A DNA stretch of 34,151 bases from Chara braunii (lineage: Eukaryota; Streptophyta; Charophyceae; Charales; Characeae): positions 1,673,081 through 1,707,231 of the forward strand of contig BFEA01000037.1 of the NCBI GenBank assembly GCA_003427395.1. The letters are read 5' to 3'. The position numbers and the translations under genes were made by a program. Below the pieces are notes generated by a model, which worked only from the letters and a program-made list of their open reading frames with translations, was not told the origin of the DNA and searched no databases. Of this stretch, positions 1-7,953 are shown piece after piece (position 1 is the stretch's first letter; each line of letters begins with the position of its first letter).

Positions 1-376
1 TGGTAGGTTCATTCGTGTGATAGTGTGTATTTCCATGTTCTAGCGGTGGATTCATCCTATCGATGGAGTCAGATGGAGGTCCACCGCACGATCGGAGTAC
101 ATGCACGCACTCATACACACACACACACACACTCTTACGTACACATTCTTACGTACACATTCTTACGTACACATTCTTACACTCACGTACACACACGCCC
201 GGGCACACGAGTATTAGTAGTGCACCTACCCATGTTTAGCGGTAGGTTCATTCGCTTTTGCTCATCCTAACCTTGGAAGTACAGCGTGAGATTGGAGACT
301 TACCCGTTCACTCTCTAGCTCCGGCGTCGTCGTCGAGGCAGTTGTCAGCTCATCGTTGTCGTGCTCGTCGCGCGGT
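1..376. repeat. Window-start repeats with (AC)9 and a 14-bp tandem repeat
   Basis: An (AC)9 run lies at 115-132. It is followed by a 14-bp unit (CTTACGTACACATT) repeated three times at 134-175 with a partial fourth copy to about 180. A motif like TAGCGGTAGGTTCATTC occurs at about 235-252, in altered form near 43-57, and partly at the window start, so a unit of about 200 bp may be repeated here. The 81-residue frame across this stretch is made of repeat-encoded His/Thr and has no protein signature. Confidence 0.8.
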
Positions 377-385
377 CAGGTAAGT
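377..385 (+). promoter_or_regulatory. Candidate 5' splice donor (CAG|GTAAGT)
   Basis: CAGGTAAGT is a perfect match to the eukaryotic U1-type donor. It follows a GC-richer stretch (about 300-379) and precedes a long pyrimidine tract (386-475). It could end a non-coding leader exon, but I found no matching downstream exon, so this is a sequence match only. Confidence 0.3.
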
Positions 386-760
386 ATTTTCTCCTCTTCT
401 TCTCTTCTTTCTTCTCCTTCTTCTTCTCCTTCTCCTTTCCCTTTTCTCGCTCCTTCTCTTTCTCCCTCTTTCTCTAAATGATAAGTTTCAAGGAACCTTC
501 TTCGGCGCTCCCTGCGGTAACCGCCGAGATCACCGCAATCCAGACACTTCACCGGTCCACTCAATCGGTAGGAGCAACGGGCCGCGTACGAAGGGCAGGG
601 TCGTAATCAATGCGATCCTGATGACTCGCGCTTACCAGGCATCCCTCATTTAAGATCAATAAATACAACAATCTTCCCCGTCGCAGTGGACTCCTTCCCT
701 CTTCCCGCTTCTTCTTCTTCTTCTTCTTCTTCTTCTTCTTCCTCTTTCTTCTTCTCGCGC
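386..760. repeat. Polypyrimidine tracts including (CTT)11
   Basis: About 386-475 is almost pure C/T. An uninterrupted CTT microsatellite runs from 708 to 740, with more CTT-rich sequence to about 755. Open frames here translate to poly-Ser on one strand and poly-Lys/Glu on the other, which is what a triplet repeat gives, so none is called as a gene. Confidence 0.9.
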
Positions 761-1260
761 GCCCCACTTCTGCTTGCTGGCAATCGTGTTTTCCCTTTTC
801 TTGCCCCCGTACCCCTTTCTTTAGCATCCGCGCCCCTTTCCTCCTCGTATGCGGTCGCTACCTCACTGCGCTCCTCTCCTACCCCCTGCTCCTCGCTGCT
901 CTCGTCCTTCGCCCACTCGCAATCCCCTCTGCTCGCTAGCCCGGGCTTGCTGTGTCGCTCTCTTGGCCCATACGCTACCCTTCCCTGCCGTACTCCAACT
1001 CGATAGTCCTCCCCGTCGTTGTCGGAGCGGGATGTCGGGAAGTCCCGGGGGAATGAACCTGCCCCGGTTCTAACCATTAGTTCATCTAGTTTTCTTACGA
1101 GAATCGGGGCAAAAATAAATAAATCAAGAAAAACAAAAGAATCTAGAAATTGTAAAAAAAATAAAATAAAAAAAAATTGAATAAGACAAAAGAAAGAGAA
1201 ATCTAACTACCTAACTACCCGGTCGTGCCATCTATCGGGCAGACCACCTAACTAGAACTA
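761..1260. other. Non-coding stretch with an A-rich tract
   Basis: From 761 to 1080 the sequence is C/T-rich with no recognisable protein. About 1109-1200 is strongly A-rich (runs of A broken by single T, C or G). It could be the tail of a retroposed copy or part of an LTR. I see no gene. Confidence 0.6.
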
Positions 1261-1272
1261 ATCCTAACACTA

Positions 1273-1293
1273 AGGTCGCGGGTTCAAGCCCCG
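1273..1293 (+). other. tRNA T-arm / B-box-like sequence
   Basis: GCGGGTTCAAGCCCCGG closely matches the T-arm (B box) of a eukaryotic tRNA, and an AAAACAAAAG stretch follows shortly after. I could not find a convincing A box at the right distance or a foldable acceptor stem, so this is at most a tRNA-derived fragment or a SINE promoter remnant. Confidence 0.35.
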
Positions 1294-1337
1294 GCCACTC
1301 GAAACCGGACAAAACAAAAGCGGGGCTCTCTTTTCAA

Positions 1338-1423
1338 AAGGAGCTAGCTCAGCAATGAATTGGATTCGTTCCCTGGATCCACTGCTTAACGACCTATACC
1401 TAAACCTACTGAGCTAGCTCCTT
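1338..1423 (-). repeat. 15-bp perfect inverted repeat, tRNA-like ends
   Basis: AAGGAGCTAGCTCAG at 1338-1352 is the exact reverse complement of 1409-1423, with 56 bases between. Read on the minus strand, the left arm resembles a tRNA 5' end (GGAGCTAGCTCAGTAGG). A weak B-box-like GGGAACGAATCC follows, and the right arm runs straight into TTTT, a pol III stop signal. The stem is much longer than a tRNA acceptor, so this is not an ordinary tRNA. A SINE-like or hairpin-RNA origin is possible but unproven. Confidence 0.45.
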
Positions 1424-1865
1424 CTCCAATTAGTAAAAGAGCCGCTCAGATATAAGTAGAGTACCGGGGTTCAACCCACCTAGTGGTCTGAGCCCGTTTC
1501 TAGGTCTGTGCGTGGACACGCTTGATGGTCTGCGTGCCTGTCTGAGCGCTCGCCGACCTTGAGTGTGTGTGTGCCCCAAGCGGGCACTTGATTCAACGGA
1601 AAGCCCGAAGGGTCGGTACTTACCTGTGACCGGGACATTGAGGTTGGCCGCGGGGAAAACACTCAAGTGGCGGGAAGAGAGGTTTGCGGCACTTAAGAGC
1701 CGCCTGGAACACTTGAGTAGCAGGTAGGCCGGTATCACTCCAAGTCGGACGTGCCGGGTAGTCAAGGCCAAGCAGAAGAAGACAAAATCGGCGTTTTTCA
1801 TAGGCCTAGTACCGTTAGGTAGGCGTGTATCAGTCCAAGTAGTATGAGTCTAGGCCCTGTATAGA
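1424..1865. other. No gene; possible 5' LTR part of Element 1
   Basis: The stretch ends directly before a primer-binding-site-like sequence, so some of it may be a 5' LTR. No 3' partner could be found by eye and the usual CA terminus is missing. A second B-box-like GGGGTTCAACCC lies at about 1467-1478. A small hairpin with GCGGC/GCCGC arms lies at 1686-1703. A 123-residue minus-strand frame at 1430-1801 has no recognisable domain and is not called. Confidence 0.35.
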
Positions 1866-1879
1866 TGATATCAGAGCTT
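1866..1879 (+). promoter_or_regulatory. Primer-binding-site-like sequence
   Basis: TGATATCAGAGCTT differs by one base from the initiator-Met tRNA primer-binding site common in plant LTR retrotransposons (TGGTATCAGAGC). It sits upstream of the gag-like frame of Element 1 on the same strand, where a PBS should be. The mismatch is in the TGG that pairs with the tRNA CCA end, so the copy would be impaired or the match may be chance. Confidence 0.45.
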
Positions 1880-2240
1880 ACACCGGTGTCTCCCTTGGTA
1901 GAGGGACGAAGGCACCGGTCGCTAGGGTAGTCATGCGGTCAGGAAGTCACCTCCCAAGGGGCGACTCCCTTTTCTACCTACGGGAGGCTGAGTTAGAGCC
2001 TCAACCTCGCTTATGGTGCGCAAGTAAGGATAAAGGTACCGCTCGAGCAATCGTCAACAATCGGGATGCTACCTCAACCCCGATGATCATACACTAATAA
2101 TTGCTCCGGTCGTACGACCGGGGCGTGTATTAATTTATTCTGACTGATGTACTGACGATTAAGTCTCAGCGTACATCGTAGATCTACTCGTCATAACATC
2201 AACCCTATCGACCCCTCAACCTCTTTGGTCGAAGGGTATT
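1880..2240. repeat. Hairpin-rich leader region
   Basis: Short inverted repeats follow one another. They are 1880-1889 (ACACCGGTGT), 1984-1989 with 1997-2002, 2060-2065 with 2079-2084, 2106-2121 (a perfect 16-bp palindrome around GTAC), 2146-2152 with 2170-2176, and about 2201-2213 with 2227-2237. If transcribed as the element leader this would fold strongly. A packaging or translation role would be inference. Confidence 0.6.
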
Positions 2241-2437
2241 ACTGCAGATCCTAACCTTCACAGTGTGCGTCATAACAACACGCGCGCATACTTAACGAAA
2301 TTTTCTCACCGATTTTGCCCCGGACTCAATGGCCGAGGAATTCGTTTCGAGTGTCACGCTCAAGCATGCACACCCTTTCTATTCCAGACTGGCTCCGTCA
2401 TGGTAGCCGATGCCGCCACCGTGTCTAATGCAAAAGC

Positions 2438-3142
2438 ATGGCCAAATACCCTTGTAAGGGTATTTGGTCTGACACCGCAGCCCAGGCCCAGCCTATGGCC
2501 CCGCCACCATCGCCCGCTCCTAGTTCGCAAGGGGGCGTGGCTGGAGGTGGGAACCAGGGTCAGGGCAATCAAGGCAATGGAGGAAGGGGTGGTGGAAGGG
2601 GGAGAGGCAGGAATGGCGGCGGTCGGGGAGGACAATGGAATGGCCAAGGTCAGGGGCACCAAGGTCAGGGGGATCAAGGAAGTCAGGGGTATGGAAGAGC
2701 CCGCTTTGACTGGAGGTCGGCTATCTGCCAACACTGCGACCAGCAAGGCCACACTATAAGGTTTTGTTACATAAGGCAGGAGGATGAGAAGAACGGGCTG
2801 ATTTCCTCCACCATGGATGGAAACATCTATGACCAGTTTGGAGATTTTATCGACAGGAAGTTTGGCGGAGTGAGAGCGGAGGCACAACGAAGAGCGGCAG
2901 CGGGACCACCACCCCCTGCGACGTTCAGGTTGTGGCAGGAAAAGGAAGGACCACCAATTGGGGTAGAGGAAGTGGGGAGTGATGAGGAAGTGACTCAGGG
3001 GCTACGAAAAGGAGGTAAGAGGGAAGAGCCCATAATCATTGAGTCAGACGACGATGGAACCTCTGTCCGCCTTGTTGGGGAAAATGGAGGACCTGTTGGA
3101 CAAGATGGGGAGGTACCAAAGGAAGTTGGTGGACCTCTGTGA
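2438..3142 (+). pseudogene. gag: Element 1 gag remnant: Gly-rich nucleocapsid with zinc knuckle
   Basis: This frame of 234 residues would bind element RNA during particle assembly. Residues about 35-85 are rich in Gly, Gln, Arg and Asn (RGG-like). At about residues 96-109 there is a complete CX2CX4HX4C zinc knuckle (CQHCDQQGHTIRFC). The C-terminal part is acidic. A capsid domain, which should precede the knuckle, is absent: the sequence between the PBS-like site and 2438 encodes nothing capsid-like. The ATG used is simply the first in frame and overlaps the 26-bp inverted repeat at 2442-2467, so the true start may have been upstream. The frame is left by a shift into 3039-3536. Confidence 0.75.
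2442..2467. repeat. Perfect 12-bp inverted repeat at the gag start
   Basis: CCAAATACCCTT at 2442-2453 is followed by a two-base spacer and its exact reverse complement at 2456-2467. It overlaps the first codons of the nucleocapsid frame. The core (TACCCTTGT) recurs at about 12403 and 12626 in another context. Confidence 0.85.
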
Positions 3143-3536
3143 GGGGGTAAGGGAATGGAGGTCTAACGTCGCCAATGTGTTCCTTTATGACTCCGGCCCG
3201 GAGTCAGCGCCCGGGCGACCCGGAGTAAATGTAGTGGGGTCGGGCCTGCGAACGGGGACGATGATGAGACCTCTTACCCCGCAAGCCCGGCTGACACAGG
3301 CAGCGCGAACGCGAAGTCAGGCCAAGGCCAGTGCTAGCCAAGAACCTCCCCGGAGAGAGCCTGAGCCAGGAAGAAGGAAGGAGGATGTGGAAGTGGAGGA
3401 TGATGACGACGAGGAGGAAGAGGATGAAAGGTTGCGCCAAGAAGAGGACCAGAGGGCGGAGCAAAGGGTGAGGAAAAGAGAGGCCAGGGAAGCGGCTGAG
3501 CCGGTTTTGCACGGCTGGAAGAATGGTTTGACGTAG
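3039..3536 (+). pseudogene. Element 1 gag-pol linker, charged segment
   Basis: A 165-residue frame overlaps the end of the nucleocapsid frame by about 100 bases in a different phase. Its second half is highly charged (runs of Asp/Glu, then Arg/Glu), and a comparable charged segment precedes the protease in Element 2 (18655-19047, -). No enzyme motif is present. The frame stops at 3534-3536 and the protease frame resumes in another phase six bases later, so this is probably one original polyprotein broken by small indels. Confidence 0.55.
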
Positions 3537-3541
3537 AGAAG

Positions 3542-4009
3542 GTGATTGACAGGTTGTTAGAAGGGCATAATGACCTCATGACCTTAAAGGAAATCTTGGC
3601 GTCAGCCCCTAAGCTCCGCGATGGATTGAAGGGGAGGTTGTCGTGGCGTCTGGTACCCAACGTCCATCTGGGTACGATCCTGCCCAAGGAGGTGGAGTGG
3701 GCAGAGTCGGGCACGAAGATGGATTGGACGTGTGTGGCCTGCGGCACACTGGATTTTGTAGTGAAGGGCTCCAAGTGTACAGCGATGGTGAACACAGGGG
3801 CGGAGATGAATATCATCCGGGAGGCGGATTCCATCAGGTTCGGACTGGATATAGACCGATGTGACTGCGGCATTCTACATGGGGCAAGCTGCAGGGCCAT
3901 GTTTTGTGGGACAGCCTCGAATGTGTTCATCGAGGTTGGGAAAGTAAAGGCCAGAGCATGTTTCTTCGTCATGCCGGATGTGGATCACGGAATCCTCCTA
4001 GGGAGGTAA
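3542..4009 (+). pseudogene. Element 1 retropepsin-like aspartic protease
   Basis: This 155-residue segment would cut the Gag-Pol polyprotein. The active-site region reads AMVNTGAEMNIIREAD at about residues 80-95, where the family has D-T/S-G-A; here the catalytic Asp is Asn, so the copy should be inactive. The second family hallmark, a hydrophobic-G motif (HGILLGR), closes the frame at 4009. The upstream part aligns by eye with Element 2 (TLKE.LA, GTKMDW). The reading frame then ends and pol continues at 4031 in the same phase after two stops. Confidence 0.75.
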
Positions 4010-4030
4010 TTTTTTAGCTGAACGGAAACC

Positions 4031-4438
4031 GTGATATTCAATAAGCATGACGGGACTTTGATCCTCCTCCTATGCGACCCTGCCTGCGGGAATTATGAGG
4101 TGATCACCTGCAGGAATACGGGGCCGAAGAGCATAAGGAACCGGCCCAATCCAGGGTCCTTCACAATCGAGGAGTCGGAGGGCGAGCGCCGGACGCTCCG
4201 GGCGGAGCCAGAAGAGGAAAAGAGGGTTGAAGCATTCTCCCTCAGCCTGTCGGACGTGGGAAAGGCCATGGATTTGGTGGCCGCACATGAGATGGCAGAT
4301 CCGGATGCCATCCAGGCATTGAGGGAGCAGGTCCTGGAATGCCCCGAGCCAGGGAGATTGGAATTGGTATATCGTCTTCCGGATGGCAGGAGGAACCCGA
4401 CGTTGATGCAGGCGCAATCCGTGAATGGCCTTTTTTAG
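4031..4438 (+). pseudogene. Element 1 protease-RT connector
   Basis: This 135-residue segment corresponds to the Element 2 region 17713-18269 (shared NYEV..C.NTGP and R.NPGS patterns). It has no catalytic motif of its own; in gypsy-like polyproteins the protease C-terminus and a linker lie here. It ends in a different phase from the RT, overlapping it by 14 bases, so either a -1 frameshift site or, more likely, a decay indel separates them. Confidence 0.55.
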
Positions 4439-5495
4439 GGGGCGGCTCAAGCAGGGTTCCCAAAGGCGGTACAAGACGGTAGACCAGAAGTGTCGCCCAG
4501 TCCCCGTCCTCGTTACTGAGGACGAGGAGGTGTACTATGAACGAGAGCGGGGGTTGATACGGCGGATGAAGGAGAAAGCCACAGCAGGGCCATGCTGTAT
4601 CAACGAAGAGAACGATGAGAAACTGATTATAGGGAAGCCCGACTTCCTATTGCCTCAGGAACGAGCCTTGATGGTAGAGCTAATGAAGAAGAGGCATCGC
4701 GCCTATGCGTTTAGCGACGAGGAGCGTGACAGAGTGGATGTGGACAAGATACCTATGATCCACATCCATACCGTGCCGCACGAGCCTTGGAACCTAAGGG
4801 GGGCGCGATATCCTAATCCTGACGAGGAGAAGTTGGTGGTGGATTACCTCGATGGCAAGATAAGCACGCATGTCGCCGACTATTCTAGTGGACCATATGC
4901 GTCCCCGTGGTTTTGTTTTATCAAGCCTAACGGGACATTGCGGTGGATGCAAGACCTACAAAGGCTAAATGTGGTGACTGTGCGGGATGCTGGAGGATTG
5001 CCCAATGCGGACGCGCTATCAGAGTCCTGTGCTGGAAGGCCTATAATTTCACTTCTAGACCTTTACTCAGGATATGACCAGTTTCCGGTCTATCCGCCAG
5101 ATAGGTCGGTGACGGCTATGCAAACGCCTCGAGGACTGATCCACATGAATGTGGCTCTGCAAGGGTGGACTAACACGGTGGCGATGGTCCAACGGGCCAT
5201 GATTCGGGTTATGCAGTCAGTCAGCCCGCATATCACTCAGCCATATATTGATGACTTGGCAGTGAAAGGGCCGGCAGTGAAGGAGAGTGACGAGGTTTTG
5301 CCCGGGGTAAGACGTTTTGTCTGGAAGCATATCCAGGACCTCGAGAAAGTCCTGAGCCTGTTCGAGGAGCATAACCTCACGGCAAGTGGGGCCAAATCCA
5401 GACACTGCATGAGGGAAGCGACTATCTTGGGTTTCGTCTGTAGTGAGAAGGGCCGACAGCCGGATATAAAGAAGACGGACAAGATTACTGAGTGA
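4425..5495 (+). pseudogene. pol: Element 1 reverse transcriptase
   Basis: This 356-residue frame carries the RT of the element, which copies its RNA into cDNA. In order are HTVPHEPW, a fingers segment (ASPWFCFIKPNGTLRWMQDL), the palm Asp motif LLDLYSGYDQFPVY at about residue 211, TPRG, QGWTN at about residue 246, and the catalytic box QPYIDDLAVKGP at about residue 276. The YIDD box keeps both aspartates but has Ile where most gypsy RTs have Val or Leu. The frame ends at a TGA at 5493-5495, where TGG would be expected, and the thumb continues in the same phase beyond it. Confidence 0.9.
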
Positions 5496-5942
5496 CCAGT
5501 TCCATTCCACTCAATAACTGATGTCCGGAGCTTCCTTGGGACGTGCGGATTTTGAAGGGCCTTCGTCAAGAACTTTGCGGCTAAGACTGAGCACCTGAGA
5601 AAGCTAGTTCGTCAGGATCAGGAGTGGGTTTGGGGCGAAGAGCTGGAAGAGGTGGTGGCCAGAATGAAGAAGGAGTTCCGAGAAGGGGGTCTGGTGTTGG
5701 GGGCGCCAGACTATGACGCCACAGAGACGAGACCCTTCATTGTTGAAACGGATGCGAGACCAACTGCCTTAGGTGGAGTTTTAATCCAGGCAGACACGGA
5801 GGGAAAGGAAAGGTCTTTGAGATTTGAGAGTCGGACTCTCTGTACGACCGAGAGGAACTATTCTCAGTTCAAGAGGGAAACCCTTGTCGTCCTCCACTGT
5901 CTGCGAATCTTCTAAAACTACATCTTCGGCAGGAGATTTATA
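5496..5942 (+). pseudogene. Element 1 RT thumb and start of RNase H
   Basis: In the same phase as the RT, the thumb motif DVRSFLGTCGF follows directly after the stop at 5493. A second TGA (expected TGG) comes right after it, then FVKNFAAKTEHL. From about 5652 the RNase H-like domain begins; FIVETDARPTALGGVLIQ carries the first catalytic Asp, and FESRTLCTTERNYSQFKRE the second (Glu) position. A TAA at about 5913 replaces an expected CAA, and the frame then runs on without a shift. RNase H would remove the RNA strand after minus-strand synthesis. Confidence 0.85.
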
Positions 5943-6461
5943 TTGAGAGTGGACCCAACTGCCCTGGCCTACTCTCTAAGGAATTATGTACCATCGGATC
6001 CAACAGTTGCCAGGTGGCTGACGTACATCTGGATGTTTAACTTCGAGTTGGAACGGATCCCTGGAAGCAAGAACCGGGCGGACGGGCTGAGTCGTATCAA
6101 CTGGGATGGTCAAGAAGGAGAGGCAGTGGAGAATACCCCCCCAGTTGATGGATTTTTGGATCAGGAGGAAGATGTCCGTCCCCACATTAACAAGTGGTCG
6201 CCGCGAGTGCCCAGTTGTGTGGGCCATCCTATCTGGAAAGCACCGAGTGGATATGAATGGAAGGCGGAGCTAGTTCTTAAGCCTTTTGAGGAAGAGGATC
6301 CCTGGGGTAGTAAAGATGTTCAATGGATGATGAAGTTGGCATTGGCTGGATCGCGTAGCCTAGTGGAAGATGTGAGGGCAATAGAGGAAGGTCCAGGCCA
6401 GGTAGAAAGGCATGAGGAACTGATGGGGGGAATGTATCTCCTCGTCAACACACTATTGTAG
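5943..6461 (+). pseudogene. Element 1 RNase H C-terminus and linker to integrase
   Basis: This 172-residue segment begins with the RNase H end: DPTALAYSLRNY, ARWLTYIWMFNFELERIPGS, then NRADGLSRI, the conserved tail seen in gypsy RNase H domains (N.ADaLSR). After about residue 50 follows a linker with no enzymatic motif that is shared with Element 2 (FEEEDPWG, LVNTLL). It is in phase with the upstream RT. Confidence 0.85.
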
Positions 6462-6485
6462 GAAAGCCTCGATCAAGCAGGCTCG

Positions 6486-6734
6486 TTGAATCCGACGGGG
6501 AATGAGGACGAGGTGCCCGAGAGCCAGGACGACGAGTTTGAAGAGGGTGAGATCAAAGAGACCTTTCATGCAGAGGAGTATGAAGGAATCTACCTGGAGC
6601 TGGGACTCCTTCTGTCATGCGAAATGCGGCTTAGATATGCGAGCGATAGGACTCAAAGGATGATGCAACGCTACTTGGTGCGAGATGGCCATCTTTTCGT
6701 GAGAAGAGAGTCCCAAGAGAGTCGTTTGCGGTAG
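6486..6734 (+). pseudogene. Element 1 pre-integrase segment
   Basis: An 82-residue acidic segment ends in LVRDGHLFVRRES, which matches the segment just before the zinc domain of gypsy integrases and the Element 2 text FVVRYGHLFKKSD. The frame is lost near 6715-6734; the next part continues in another phase with VVCGRNRQVDVMAALHD. Confidence 0.6.
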
Positions 6735-7272
6735 GAATCGTCAGGTTGACGTCATGGCAGCACTTCATGATGGCATTGCAGGAGGGCTTTGAGGGGTACA
6801 AGCCACATACATCAAAATAAGTGAGTTGTACTACTGGGATAAAATAATGGATATGGTTGGGAAGTTCTGCCGATCTTGCGTGCCCTGCCAGGAGAGATCC
6901 CGCTTGAGGCAAGGAGAGTCGTTACATCCAAGGGTAGAGCGAGAAGTGAGGGCTGTAGTGCATCTCGATCTACTTTTCATGCCGCTTGGGGACCAGGGCT
7001 ATAACTATATTTTCGATGCGCGCGATAACCTGTCTGGCTTCGTAGATGGACGTGCCATTCGTACAAAGAACGGACCTGTCTTGGTTAGTTGTATCGAGGA
7101 GTACTACCTACGTTACCCTTTCGTCAGGGAATTCGTAATGGACAGGGGATCGGAGTTATCAAGGTATGGTGTAGTAGCCAACTACACCACGGCCGCGCAC
7201 CCCCAGACAAATGCTCCAGTGGAAAGAGGACATAGTACCATTACGAACCTCCTGGCTAAGTGGACCGAAGGT
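6715..7272 (+). pseudogene. Element 1 integrase: zinc-binding and catalytic domains
   Basis: Integrase would insert the cDNA into host DNA. The HHCC zinc domain runs from about 6750 (AALHDGIAGG) to CRSCVPCQ at 6870-6893; the second His appears changed to Leu and a stop follows it. The catalytic core shows the first Asp in AVVHLDLLFMP, the second in FVMDRGSEL, and the Glu in NAPVERGHST, so the DDE triad itself is complete. A TAA near 7282-7284 stands where CAA or a similar codon is expected, and the following segment stays in phase. Confidence 0.85.
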
Positions 7273-7809
7273 AGGCCTAATTAATGGCCAAGGTACCTAA
7301 GGGCGACATTCTTTGTCGAGAACATTACAGTGAAAAGATCCACCAAGTACGCACCGGCGACGTTGTGGTATAGAAGGCATGCCACCTTCCCAATCGAGAG
7401 TTTTCTTAAGACCTGGAGGCGCCAGGATCTGGAAGTCAACTTGTCTTTTGAAGAGTTACTCGATATTCGGGCGCGTCAGGTGGGGGCGATAGAGGAAAGG
7501 ATCCAGGAGGCATCCAATCAAGTGGAGAGGAGCCGTATGGATGATAAGGCTCGCTGGGACCAGTCTTCGTGAGTGAGGAAAGTACCTTTGTGAGTCGGGG
7601 ACGTCGTACTCCTATATGATTTATCATTGGAAAAGCAATGGTCCAGGAAGCTCAACAAGAGGTAGTTAGGTCCCTACCGGATCGTGCGGTGTGGAGATTT
7701 TGAAGCCTACCAGATTGAAGAGTTGAATGGGACTGAATGGAAGGAGTGGGTATCTGGAACGCGGCTGAAGAAATTTGTGGCGAGAGAAGAGGTGAGAGAG
7801 ATGATCTGA
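7273..7809 (+). pseudogene. Element 1 integrase C-terminus with GPY module
   Basis: In phase with the core, this part reads YAPATLWYRRHATFPIESFLKTW, then a coiled segment (EERIQEASNQVERSR) and, after stops at 7570 and 7588 (where CGA is expected from Element 2), a GDVVLLYD strand and LGPYRIV, the GPY/F hallmark of gypsy integrases. A TAG just before LGPY replaces an expected TGG. The frame closes with EWVSGTRLKKFVAREEV and a TGA at 7807-7809. No chromodomain follows. Confidence 0.85.
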
Positions 7810-7952
7810 CTTCCCTTAGAGTAGAAGCGATAGGATGTGTAGGTCAGATAGGTTGCATGCTGCATGAGTATGGTCTGGTCTTAGCTTGCTTTGATTATCA
7901 CCTGTTTGCTTACCCCAATGTGTGCCTGTTGTCTCCTTCGCCTGTTGTGCAG
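7792..7952 (+). promoter_or_regulatory. Possible intron between pol and the downstream ORF
   Basis: A donor-like GAG|GTGAGAG lies at about 7789-7798, and a pyrimidine-rich stretch ending in TTGTGCAG|G gives an acceptor at 7950-7952. The downstream capsid-like frame has no good ATG of its own after this point, so expression from a spliced RNA would make sense, as for env-like genes. The simple join does not give one continuous frame, so this is only a suggestion. Confidence 0.2.
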
Positions 7953-7953
7953 G

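Larger units (their letters stand above)
1866..7809 (+). mobile_element. Element 1: decayed Ty3/gypsy-like LTR retrotransposon
   Basis: The domain order on the plus strand is zinc-knuckle nucleocapsid, aspartic protease, reverse transcriptase, RNase H, integrase, GPY-type tail, which is the Ty3/gypsy order. RT motifs (LDLYSG, QGWTN, PYIDDLAVKGP) differ from the common FxxLPFGL/YVDD pattern and resemble a gypsy-like group known from basidiomycetes. The reading frame is broken by several stops and shifts, so this copy is not autonomous. The upstream limit is set at the PBS-like site; neither LTR could be confirmed. Element 2 at 14375-20600 is a relative. Confidence 0.85.

Noticed and set aside
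686-1077. ORFs on both strands rich in Ser or Glu/Lys
   Set aside because: They derive from the CTT microsatellite and flanking low-complexity DNA.
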